A DNA stretch of 64,000 nucleotides from Dysidea avara (taxonomy: Eukaryota > Porifera > Demospongiae > Dictyoceratida > Dysideidae). Shown one piece after another: positions 1 to 9,099 of this stretch. Below the pieces are notes generated by a model that saw nothing but the letters and a program-made list of their open reading frames with translations, was not told the origin of the DNA and did not search any database. The position numbers were made by a program, and so were the translations under genes. Position 1 is the stretch's first letter, and each line of letters begins with the position of its first letter. The stretch lies in contig NC_089276.1 of assembly GCF_963678975.1 (NCBI RefSeq), positions 1 through 64,000 on the forward strand, given 5' to 3'.

Positions 1-1070
1 CCTAACCCCTAACCCTAACCCTAACCCTAACCCTAACCCTAACCCTAACCCTAACCCCTAACCCTACCACCCTAACCCTAACCCCTAACCCAACCCTAAC
101 CCTAACCCTAACCCCTAACCCTAACCCTAACCCTAACCACCAACCCTAACCCTAACCCTAACCCTAACCCTAACCCTAACCCTAACCCTAACCCTAACCC
201 TAACCCTAACCCTAACCCTAACCCTAACCCTAACCCTAACCCTAACCCTAACCCTAACCCTAACCCTAACCCTAACCCTAACCCTAACCCTAACCCTAAC
301 CCTAACCCTAACCCTAACCCTAACCCTAACCCTAACCCTAACCCTAACCCTAACCCTAACCCTAACCCTAACCCTAACCCTAACCCTAACCCTAACCCTA
401 ACCCTAACCCTAACCCTAACCCTAACCCTAACCCTAACCCTAACCCTAACCCTAACCCTAACCCTAACCCTAACCAAACCTAACCCTAACCCTAACCCTA
501 ACCCTAACCCTAACCCTAACCCTAACCCTAACCCTAACCCTAACCCTAACCCTAACCCTAACCCTAACCCTAACCCTAACCCTAACCCTAACCCTAACCC
601 TAACCCTAACCCTAACCCTAACCCTAACCCTAACCCTAACCCTAACCCTAACCCTAACCCTAACCCTAACCCTAACCCTAACCCTAACCCTAACCCTAAC
701 CCTAACCCTAACCCTAACCCTAACCCTAACCCTAACCCTAACCCTAACCCTAACCCTAACCCTAACCCTAACCCTAACCCTAACCCTAACCCTAACCCTA
801 ACCCTAACCCTAACCCTAACCCTAACCCTAACCCTAACCCTAACCCTAACCCTAACCCTAACCCTAACCCTAACCCTAACCCTAACCCTAACCCTAACCC
901 TAACCCTAACCCTAACCCTAACCCTAACCCTAACCCTAACCCTAACCCTAACCCTAAACCTAACCCTAACCCTAACCCTAACCCTAACCCTAACCCTAAC
1001 CCTAACCCTAACCCTAACCCTAAACCTAACCCTAACCTAACCCTAACCCTAACCCTAAACCTAACCCTAA
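1..1070. repeat. Telomeric repeat array (CCCTAA)n, chromosome end
   Basis: About 1.07 kb of CCCTAA, the C-rich strand of the TTAGGG telomere read towards the chromosome interior, so base 1 is distal. The middle (about 150-950) is almost perfect. Variant units (CCCCTAA, a CCACCCTAA slip, CCCAACCC) cluster in the first 140 bases, and CTAAACC variants occur at 476, 957 and 1024-1070. Proximal variants are usual in animal telomeres. The distal ones may be sequencing errors at read ends. The array passes directly into retroelement coding sequence at about 1071. Apparent RV-repeat reading frames here are artefacts of the hexamer. Confidence 0.98.
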
Positions 1071-1833
1071 AGCAGAATTCTTAGAAGAAGCTAGTAAGAC
1101 TAGAGTTATTCCTAAGGGTCTACAACTTAAGTTTAAATTGAACGCAGTGGAACAAACAAGAGGCTTAGAAGCAAGGATAACCGGAATCCTGCTCGCTGCT
1201 GAACTGGAAATAGTGGAGGAGCTCAGAGAACACTATAAAGAGCTAAGTGAAAATATTACACAAAAGTTGCAACAGATCGAACAAACCCTTTCCCCCCTAG
1301 CGAACGACAACCGTCTAGTCAAAGATACTTTCGACGCCTCCAAATCCGAGAATCAGATACTGGAACAGAAACTGAAAACAAGAAGAGAGAAAAAGAAGGC
1401 CAATGATACGCCAAGTACGGACAAAAGAATTAGAGATGTGGAAGAGGGGAAATCCCAGGGAAACGCCACTAGAGATAATTCGAATGGACAGCCTAGAGGA
1501 ACGAGGAGAAACTATGCCAATCGACAGGAGAGGGAACCCCGTACGAACTATCGTCAAAGAGACCCTCAACATACCTCCCAATGGTCGAGGCAAACTCAGA
1601 ACCAACCTGACCCACGTGAGAGACAATACACACAAAGTCAGAACAATCAGCCAAGGAATTACCACACTGTCTACCCAAACTGGATGGCACAAAACAACCG
1701 CCAGCAACCAAACCAATTGGAAAGAATAGAAAGAGAGCTTGGCGATATCGTAAACAACTTAAGGAATTTTATACAAATAGCATCGAGGTCATTTCCCCCG
1801 CAGAACTATCAATACATGAGGCAGCCATTCTGA
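1071..1833 (+). CDS. Penelope-like element ORF1, 5'-truncated at the telomere
   Basis: The frame is open from the telomere repeat (where it reads Asn-Pro) into AEFLEEASKTRVIPKGLQ, which resembles the conserved N-terminal segment of Penelope-like (PLE) proteins. There is no native start: the 5' part is replaced by telomere repeat. A TTG at 1138 is the first start-like codon but I do not believe it is the true one. After the N-terminal segment comes a predicted coiled coil (roughly codons for ELEIVEELREHYKELSENI), then a long Q/N/R-rich low-complexity stretch ending at TGA 1831-1833. The end overlaps ORF2 in another frame. It is probably the nucleic-acid-binding N-terminal part of the element's polyprotein or a separate ORF1. 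The family assignment rests mainly on the adjacent ORF2. Confidence 0.75.
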
Positions 1834-3989
1834 GTAAGGGACTTAAATTTATTCCATATAAATACATACAATTAGATAAGTGTACAAGCAGATTAGAAAA
1901 TTTTAAAACTACCCTTGTGTCGTATATCAGTCCTTATAGATATGACATTCCTAAACATCCCTATCTACCAATTAAGCACCCGACCAACACTTCAACCACC
2001 TCTGAAGCCATCATAGAACAGTATATCAAACAGACTAAGGACAAGTTAGAAGAAGAATTCAATGAACGGAGAGAGGAAAGGGACAACTTTACTAAACAAC
2101 AGAGAACGACCCTAAATTTACTTCAGAAACGCAAAGATATTGTAATTCGTAAAAGTGATAAGGGAGACAAAATAACTGTGGAAACCAGAGAGAGATACAT
2201 TGAGGATGCAATGAACCACCTGAATAATGAACAAGTTTACCAGAGACTTGAGACAGACATCAACCAGGAACTACATAAAGTAATTTGTAAGTTTCTTAAA
2301 CACAGCCTAGACAGGGGCATTATCAACTTAGATTTATTCAACTTCCTTAGTACAGACGATGAACCCAGGACCCCACTCATTTATTTCTTAAAGAAGCTAC
2401 ACAAGGACCCAATTTCCGTTCGCCCCATTGTCTCTAACATTAACAGCCCCACCTGTAAACTCTCTGCACTTATTGACATCCTGTTGAAACCAATTGTGGA
2501 ACAATACAAACACATTTTAAAAAACACTACACAAGTCATCAAAGAACTGGAACAACTCCATATTCCACTAAACAGCCTCCTGGTGACAGCAGACGTATCC
2601 TCCCTGTATCCAAGTATACCTATAGAGCATTCAATTGATGTAATTTTAACCTTTATTGATAATTATAATGACCCCACTTACCCCCCCACATGTTTTATTA
2701 GGAATGTCCTACTTTTTGTATTGAAATATAATTGCTTTAATTTTGCAGATCTATTTTTCTTACAGATTAGAGGAGTTGCCATGGGAACTAAGATGGCCCC
2801 AAACTATGCAAATTTGTACATGACCAACTTGGAAATGGAACACATCTTTAACTACCCTGTACAACCAACCTATTACAGAAGATACCTTGATGATATAATT
2901 TTAATATGGTCAGCCACTTTGGAAGAATTCAATACATTCAAGGAACATCTAAACCAAGTACATCCATCAATTAAATTTACTTTCGAAACATCCCCTACTA
3001 CCTTACCATATTTAGATGTTAATGTTCATATAGAAGAGGGAAGAGCTTTCGTGACTCCACATTTTAAGAAGACAAACACATTCTCATACATCAGGGGCGA
3101 CTCATACCACCCCCAATCAATTTATGGAGCAATTGTTACCGGGGAAAATACAAGAATACTCAGAAACAGTAGTAAGAAAGAAGGTTATGAAGCCACCATG
3201 GATATGCTAAAAACTAAATTCAAGGATAGACAATTTCCTAAGAAAGTTGTGGACAAGAATATCATCCCCTTTGAATCCAGAGATGAGAAACTGCAAGGGG
3301 ATAGACAGGCAAGTGAAAGAGAATTTGTAACTATGGTCTGTGACTTTGATAGAAATTTACCAATGAAGAAAGTATTGGAAGAAAACTGGGGAATTTTTGC
3401 TAATGACGAGAACACCAGAAAAATACTCTTACCTAGAACACCAAGAGTAGCATATACCTTGGGAACTAACATAGGACGTCGAATTACCAAGGCTAAGTTA
3501 GAGGGGACAATCGAAACAGATACCAACACTCATCAACCTCCTAGTTTGCCAAAAATCTTATGGCCAGCTAAGAATATCGAATGTAGACATAGACAATGTG
3601 GAATGTGTAAACAACTTGCACCTAGGAGCTACTTTTACAGCCACCAAACTAAGATCAGATACCCAATAGAGACTATCTACTCATGTGATACCACAGGGGC
3701 AATCTACTTATTGGACTGTACAAAGTGTGGGAAACAATATATCGGAGAAACCGGTACCAGTGTAAGAGCAAGGATGAAAAGACACAGGAACACACAGAAA
3801 ACCGCAGTGGATAGACCTATCTATGACCATCTGAAGAAACACAATGCAACCTTTGAAATATTTACAATTACCATCATAGACCAGGTAAAGGATATGAGAG
3901 CCAGAAAAGCTAAAGAAATGGAATATATTCAATTGATGAAAACTAAAGTACCCTTTGGACTGAACGTGTTAAATAAAAACAAAAAATAA
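1803..3989 (+). CDS. Penelope-like element ORF2: reverse transcriptase + GIY-YIG endonuclease
   Basis: Copies the element RNA into DNA at a nicked or free end. Numbering residues from the GTG at 1917, it is an uninterrupted 690-aa frame. It carries RT motif A (VTADVSSLYPSIP, Asp226), motif B (GVAMGTKMAPNYANLY) and motif C (RYLDD, Tyr323-Asp326). A Cys linker follows (C556-x4-C561-x2-C564), then a GIY-YIG nuclease: AIY at 595-597, YIGET at 608-612, an Arg-rich helix, a late Glu and the usual GLN near the C-terminus. The first Gly of GIY is Ala. The frame stays open upstream of 1917 and reads ELSIHEAAILSKGLKFIP from 1803, a typical PLE segment, so the real protein begins before the GTG, either by a -1 shift from ORF1 or from a lost start. 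The RT is intact enough to be recently active. Confidence 0.93.
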   Translation, partial: ELSIHEAAILSKGLKFIPYKYIQLDKCTSRLENFKTTLVSYISPYRYDIPKHPYLPIKHPTNTSTTSEAIIEQYIKQTKDKLEEEFNERREERDNFTKQQRTTLNLLQKRKDIVIRKSDKGDKITVETRERYIEDAMNHLNNEQVYQRLETDINQELHKVICKFLKHSLDRGIINLDLFNFLSTDDEPRTPLIYFLKKLHKDPISVRPIVSNINSPTCKLSALIDILLKPIVEQYKHILKNTTQVIKELEQLHIPLNSLLVTADVSSLYPSIPIEHSIDVILTFIDNYNDPTYPPTCFIRNVLLFVLKYNCFNFADLFFLQIRGVAMGTKMAPNYANLYMTNLEMEHIFNYPVQPTYYRRYLDDIILIWSATLEEFNTFKEHLNQVHPSIKFTFETSPTTLPYLDVNVHIEEGRAFVTPHFKKTNTFSYIRGDSYHPQSIYGAIVTGENTRILRNSSKKEGYEATMDMLKTKFKDRQFPKKVVDKNIIPFESRDEKLQGDRQASEREFVTMVCDFDRNLPMKKVLEENWGIFANDENTRKILLPRTPRVAYTLGTNIGRRITKAKLEGTIETDTNTHQPPSLPKILWPAKNIECRHRQCGMCKQLAPRSYFYSHQTKIRYPIETIYSCDTTGAIYLLDCTKCGKQYIGETGTSVRARMKRHRNTQKTAVDRPIYDHLKKHNATFEIFTITIIDQVKDMRARKAKEMEYIQLMKTKVPFGLNVLNKNKK

Positions 3990-4072
3990 AAAACAACAAA
4001 CTGACCCTGACCTCATGACAACTCCTCAACTATAAGAACAACAACTAATGCAATATGAATCATTCTATTAAT

Positions 4073-4115
4073 AAAGAAGCTGATGAAGACTCCTTGTCGA
4101 AACCGGTCCTTCTTT
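4073..4115 (+). ncRNA. Hammerhead ribozyme of the Penelope-like element (pLTR), dimer-type stem III
   Basis: The self-cleaving core is visible directly. Stem I is AAAGAAG (4073-4079) paired with CTTCTTT (4109-4115), 7 of 7 pairs. CTGATGA lies at 4080-4086, stem II is GAC/GTC around a five-base loop (4088-4098), and GAAA is at 4099-4102. Stem III is the loopless palindrome ACCGGT (4102-4107), and C4108 is the predicted cleavage nucleotide. One extra A (4087) sits before stem II. A self-complementary stem III without a loop is the minimal form known from PLE hammerheads, which act best as dimers. It lies 84 bases after the ORF2 stop, where PLE pseudo-LTR ribozymes occur. An AATAAA (4070-4075) overlaps stem I. 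Confidence 0.88.
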
Positions 4116-4220
4116 TGACCGCTGAATTGGAACTGTATACGTAACTTTTTTGTTTTTACTGCTTGTATAACATTAATTGTAGTTGTGTATGTGTCTTGTG
4201 TACTTGTGTGTTTGTACTCC

Positions 4221-4223
<3 letters not shown>

Positions 4224-4252
<29 letters not shown>
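4224..4252 (+). repeat. Homopolymer T29 in the element leader
   Basis: An uninterrupted run of 29 T between the hammerhead and the next reading frame. On the + strand this is poly-T, not a retrotransposon A-tail. Length is likely unstable and could be a sequencing compromise. Confidence 0.9.
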
Positions 4253-4290
4253 GTTTCTAAATTATATAATTGTAATCAATCTACTTAGTA

Positions 4291-4487
4291 ATGGCCACAC
4301 AACCACCACCAACCATCTTAAGGAGTGGAAGGCAGTTGCCAGTGACCCCTCAAAGCCAACCTATAGAATCTAATGTCTCAAACCTTGGAGAACAGGCAAC
4401 AAACGCCAGGACGGATGGTGCAGGATTGGTCCCAGCTTCTTCTGGAGCTGAACCCAATCCAACCACTAACACTAACCCTACTGTAGG
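4291..4487 (+). CDS. Probable 5' end of a second, tandem PLE copy (ORF1 N-terminus, truncated)
   Basis: ATG at 4291 opens a Pro/Gln/Ser/Asn-rich frame beginning MATQPPPTILRSGRQLP. It continues plausibly to about 4487 (PTTNTNPT), after which the sequence becomes unrelated. It lies 183 bases after the hammerhead cleavage site, where a leader and first ORF of the next copy would start, since PLEs often sit as partial tandems sharing a pseudo-LTR. The first copy lacks this N-terminal region because telomere repeat cut it off, so no internal comparison is possible. The identification is by position and composition only. Confidence 0.4.
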
Positions 4488-4489
4488 AG

Positions 4490-5150
4490 TGCACTCATGT
4501 GATTGCCTAATATCGTGGTCGCACTTTTAGCATGAATATTAAAATAATCTTGAGCTACAGCAGCATGCAATGGCTAACAATGAGAAATTGAGAATCAGTA
4601 GATTATTTGTGACATAATACATAAGAAGGCCCTCCAAGCAGTAATACAACAGTCTATGGCAATTCAGAAATATTCTAGTCCTAAAGCTGCTTATCAAGCA
4701 ATCAGTTACTCTCAATAGATCTTTTTGGCATGTGATTGTGTAGATTGGAACATTTACTTTGCCTTTGTAGTTTGTGTGTGTGTTGTACTATAGCTTATTT
4801 TATTTTTGTAGCTTCCTACATCTCTATTGTTGCATGTGTCCGAGGTGTTGTACTTATCTGTTTTGAACATGTTTACTTTCTCTCATACAGTATAATTATC
4901 TACACCACTAGTACAATCAATCTAATAACATGTGCACGTACACATGCACCAAATACACACAGACACACTGCTCCTGATGAATTCAATATGGAACAATAAA
5001 AACATAGTTTAAAATCATGGCTAAATAGAACATATATTTGACTATACACAATAAAAAAAAATCAAGTTTAGTTTGTTCATTTCAAATGGCTACCTGCAAC
5101 AAAAGCAAAATATGTTTAGTGACGTAGAGGCTTATGCGAGACAGTGACAC
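4490..5150. other. Subtelomeric spacer, no gene seen
   Basis: AT-rich sequence between the element and the minisatellite. Short open frames have no recognisable content. I see no RNA gene or clear repeat boundary. Confidence 0.5.
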
Positions 5151-5154
5151 ACTC

Positions 5155-6085
5155 ACCACAATACACATCGAGACACACTACACAGGTAGACTCACACACT
5201 ACACTACACAGGTAGTAGACACACACTACACTACACAGGTAGTCACATACAACACTACACAGGTAGTCACATACAACACTACACAGGTAGTCACATACAA
5301 CACTACACAGGTAGACTCACACACTACACTACACAGGTAGTAGACACACACTACACTACACAGGTAGTCACATACAACACTACACAGGTAGACTCACACA
5401 CTACACTGCACAGGTAGTAGACACACACTACACTACACAGGTAGTAGACACACACTACACTACACAGGTAGTCACATACAACACTACACAGGTAGTAGAC
5501 ACACACTACACTACACAGGTAGTCACATACAACACTACACAGGTAGACTCACACACTACACTACACAGGTAGTAGACACACACTACACTACACAGGTAGT
5601 CACATACAACACTACACAGGTAGACTCACACACTACACTGCACAGGTAGTAGACACACACTACACTACACAGGTAGACTCACACACTACACTACACAGGT
5701 AGTAGACACACACTACACTACACGGGTAGTCACATACAACACTACACAGGTAGACTCACACACTACACTACACAGGTAGTAGACACACACTACACTACAC
5801 TACACAGGTAGTCACATACAACACTACACAGGTAGACTCACACACTACACTGCACAGGTAGTAGACACACACTACACTACACAGGTAGACTCACACACTA
5901 CACTACACAGGTAGTAGACACACACTACACTACACGGGTAGTCACATACAACACTACACAGGTAGACTCACACACTACACTACACAGGTAGTAGACACAC
6001 ACTACACTACACTACACAGGTAGTCACATACAACACCACACAGGTAGACTCACACAGTACACTACACAGGTAGTATGTATCAGAA
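5155..6085. repeat. Subtelomeric minisatellite, higher-order array of ACTACACAGGTAG units
   Basis: Every unit ends in ACACTACACAGGTAG or a close variant. Three spacer types alternate: TCACATACA, ACTCACACACTAC and TAGACACACACTAC, giving monomers of about 24-27 bases in a repeated order (for example the same multi-unit block at 5630-5740 and 5860-5990). Single diverged units recur at 6320-6400, 8035-8055 and 8515-8590. An open frame near the left edge is only the repeat read in one frame. Confidence 0.95.
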
Positions 6086-6545
6086 GCCATTAACAAAGTT
6101 GCCAAGTGTTTTAATCTTGAAACTCCAAATGCCACAATCCATTGCAAAGTTGTATCCACGGAAACCAAGAAGCACAAGACAAGTTGCATAGATGAGGTAT
6201 GTGATCAGATGAGCCACAGCAGGGCAACCTGTGTACGGTTTTATCAGGGAACATCCAACGAGCAATCATTTGTAGCACAAGAAACCATATAAGAGCTATG
6301 CTCTAATAAATACTTTAGAGTAACATACAACACTACACAGGTAAACTCACACACTACACTACACAGGTAGTCACATTGCAACACTACACTACACAAGAGT
6401 AACTCAATCTGGTAGCTGTGTTAGAATGACCATTCTATTTAGAGTATCTCAATCTGGTGGCTGTAATAGAGTGACTGTTCTATTAGAGTATCTTGATCTA
6501 ATGGCTGCATTAGAGTGACTGCTCTATAAGAATAAGAGTACCTAG
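6086..6545. other. Spacer with TCTAATAGAGTGACT-like repeats, no gene seen
   Basis: Holds stray minisatellite units and three copies of a short motif with TATTAGAGTATCTCAATCT (6440-6540), the same dispersed motif noted elsewhere in the window. Nothing codes convincingly. Confidence 0.5.
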
Positions 6546-6790
6546 ATATGTGACCGGATTTGACAAAACCAGGCTTCCACACACATCCAAATTAATGGCT
6601 TTAAAGGTTCATAACTCAATGTAGGAGCATGCTATCAGTTTAAACTTTGGATCTGTTATTATATAATGCAATGAATGCATTGTGTGAATATTGTAGGTCA
6701 CTAGCATACTGCATCGTAAAATTACAAGCGATTAAAGTCAAAGAATTGGATGTGTGTGGAAGCCTGGTTTTGTCGAATCCGGTCACATAT
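6546..6790. mobile_element. Fold-back MITE with ATATGTGACCGGAT terminal inverted repeats
   Basis: The left end ATATGTGACCGGATTTGAC (6546) is matched in reverse complement by the right end (to 6790). Inverted arms of about 60 bases read CCAGGCTTCCACACACATCCAA in shorter pieces on both sides. A second family member is at 54014-54640. It has no coding capacity, so it is a non-autonomous DNA transposon; superfamily unknown. Confidence 0.8.
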
Positions 6791-8053
6791 GGTGGCTGCA
6801 TTAGAGTGACTGTTCTATTCACCATCACTTTAGAGTACATACTAAACACACACACACACACACACAGAGGACAGATACTAAATTCGTACCTGCATTTTCA
6901 AACAACTCAAATCCGATACGTCTCCGCTTCACTGCTACAGTAGGGTACCACCTGTAAGTACACATCAACAGTACAAATTTCAGATATACAGAATCACTTT
7001 AAAATACATACCAAACACACATAAATATCAATACAGTACAGTATAGTGTAACACTATCATGTACCTTTATTTAGAAATAACTCCAACCCCCAAATATCTT
7101 CACATGGCTCCGACTCAATACCAATACCTGTAAAATTATAAAGCAACATGAATCATTGATCCAACATTTAGATGCATATATTATCCCTGCAGAGAATATT
7201 AAACACACATATACCATTTTCACACCTCAGATCAAAGGGAAAAGCCAGTGTATATATCACATATTGCACTGGTTCTGGAATGTTAATGAGATATACGCTG
7301 TGCAATAACACTGATATTGCACAGTTAAGTGTGCATATATCTCATAAAACTTTCCTAAAATTCATCAGATTTCTTTGATGTACCGTTGTGCTCCCTTCTG
7401 TTATATATGGAACCAAAAGTATGGTGATTGTGGGATTGAATTTTCCAGTTCTCCTGTGGTTTACAATTGAGTCTCCTGTGGCTCTCAATTGAGACCAACT
7501 GAATCGCACAATCAAAACTGTCTCTTGGTGATGTAGGTTTGTTAAAAACATTACATAGTATAGTTGGAACTAATAAACTTTGATATAGTAACCATAATAA
7601 TATATTAAGCCACTTCAAAGGAGTTTGACATAATACCAGACCACATCAAAGGCACTCTCAAATACATCAAAGGAAAGTGGTATATTTATTTATTATTTAT
7701 TAGTTTTACAACCACACCGTACATGTACAAAATTATAGTTGATTACAAGAGTGTCGATGATAATTGGTGATTGGAGTGGGGTGGCTGATAGCTAAAGGCA
7801 CGAACTGCCAATAGCTAATTACAAAAACTAACTACCTACTTAAATATACTACTTAATTACATATAGAGTAAAAAGGGGTAGTGTGTGTGTTGTTTGTACA
7901 TGAAGAACAGGGACAGCAAAAATATTAGCTATACCACAGGCACAAGTACATTTGCCTCATATATACGCACTCGTGCCTGTGGTATAACTATTACATATAC
8001 GTGTAATTAATAAAATTGGACACCACAGCTAGACACACACTACGCTACACAAG
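6791..8053. other. Intergenic, microsatellite and small hairpins
   Basis: Contains a CA microsatellite (6845-6868) and two short inverted pairs, around 7230-7340 (GATATTGCAC arms) and 7925-7990 (ATACCACAGGCAC arms). Several short frames overlap on both strands around 7340-7620 without recognisable domains. No gene supported. Confidence 0.45.
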
Positions 8054-8510
8054 TGTAGGCTTGCACCAATTATGCTGGTATACTTTTGACCATAATAGGC
8101 TAGCAAAAGCATCAAGCATTATGCCAGCATAATAGGAAAAATTGTAATTAAAATGTGCAATGCGCACTCCAAAAATACTGCACAACATGAACACACTGCA
8201 CATTATTACTGCATTTCATATCAAAAACCTTGTAGTGTTATTATTTTTACCATTTCTTGTCTGATTATTCACACTTCATGGCAATAAGATCGAGGTACTC
8301 TAATACAGCAGTCACTTACTCTAATACAGCAGTCACTTACTCTAATACAGCAGTCAAGAAATGCAGATATACTCTAATAAAACAGTCAGTGCTTGAGCAT
8401 AATCTAGATTTTGATTGAGAGTATAATTTTTAGCATAATAGGCTGGATTTTTGAGCACTGCTCAAAAGCATAATAGGCAATTTTCAAAGTATAATTGGCT
8501 CAAGCCTACA
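8054..8510. mobile_element. MITE with TGTAGGCTTG...CAAGCCTACA ends
   Basis: The terminal inverted repeats are about 20 bases with mismatches (AGGCTTGCACCAATTAT on the left, its near reverse complement on the right). The inside carries several CATAATAGGC motifs and a short tandem of TACTCTAATACAGCAGTCAC (8293-8375). No reading frame of note. It is inserted in a diverged minisatellite context. Confidence 0.65.
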
Positions 8511-8564
8511 CAGGTGGACACACATCACACTATATACACAGGTGGACACACATTACACTACACG

Positions 8565-8600
8565 GGTACACACACACACACACACACACACTACACTACA
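8565..8600. repeat. CA microsatellite
   Basis: Run of CA dinucleotides merging with a diverged unit of the 5.2-6.1 kb minisatellite. Confidence 0.85.
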
Positions 8601-8674
8601 CACTGCAAAATGTTTACACAAGAAAGAGCCAAAATAACAGATAAAAATCCGCTTTTGAGGGACACCAGTTACAG

Positions 8675-8698
8675 CCCTAACCCTAACCCTAACCCTAG
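8675..8698. repeat. Interstitial telomere repeat, four units
   Basis: Four perfect CCCTAA-type units in the same orientation as the terminal array, 7.6 kb inside it and 38 bases before a second hammerhead ribozyme. A fossil telomere or element junction is a reasonable reading. Confidence 0.95.
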
Positions 8699-8735
8699 TA
8701 CAACACTACTCTGGCAATACTAAATCCGCGTCTAA

Positions 8736-8786
8736 GGTTGCCTGATGAGTTTCCGGCGTAGAGCTGAAACGAAACCGGTCGTGACC
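8736..8786 (+). ncRNA. Second hammerhead ribozyme (diverged PLE remnant)
   Basis: Stem I is GGTTGC (8736-8741) with GTGACC (8781-8786), six pairs including two G-U. CTGATGA is at 8742-8748. Stem II is GTTTC/GAAAC (8749-8753, 8766-8770) with a 12-base loop. GAAA is at 8771-8774, the palindromic stem III ACCGGT at 8774-8779, and C8780 is the predicted cleavage base. Core and stem III equal those of the copy at 4073 while stems I and II differ by compensating changes. That argues for selection on structure, not a recent duplication. No PLE reading frame remains beside it. Confidence 0.85.
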
Positions 8787-9057
8787 AGTACGATGGATAT
8801 TTATAATGGGAAATTCTCAACCCATTTGGTCTCCGTGTAGCTATTACACGACGAATTAAACTTGCCAGTCAAATAATACAACTACACATATGGCCATACA
8901 GCTATAAACCAAATAGTAAAGATTGTGTGAGTGGCACTCCCACTTGGTGAGACTATAATAGCCACCAGCACACAGTTACATACCATAACCCAGCTGGATA
9001 GGTACATAGTTGCCTATACCCACTGTGAGCTACAATTATAATACCACAATCTGAGGT

Positions 9058-9058
9058 G

Positions 9059-9097
<39 letters not shown>

Positions 9098-9098
9098 C
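9058..9098. repeat. TA microsatellite
   Basis: About 40 bases of alternating TA with one TG interruption. Confidence 0.9.
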
Positions 9099-9099
9099 A

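Noticed and set aside
133..477. Long RV-dipeptide reading frame on the minus strand
   Set aside because: It is the telomere hexamer read in one frame.
1403..1729. Alternative + strand frame within PLE ORF1
   Set aside because: It is a shadow of the low-complexity region; the ORF1 frame has the family-like N-terminus and the coiled coil.
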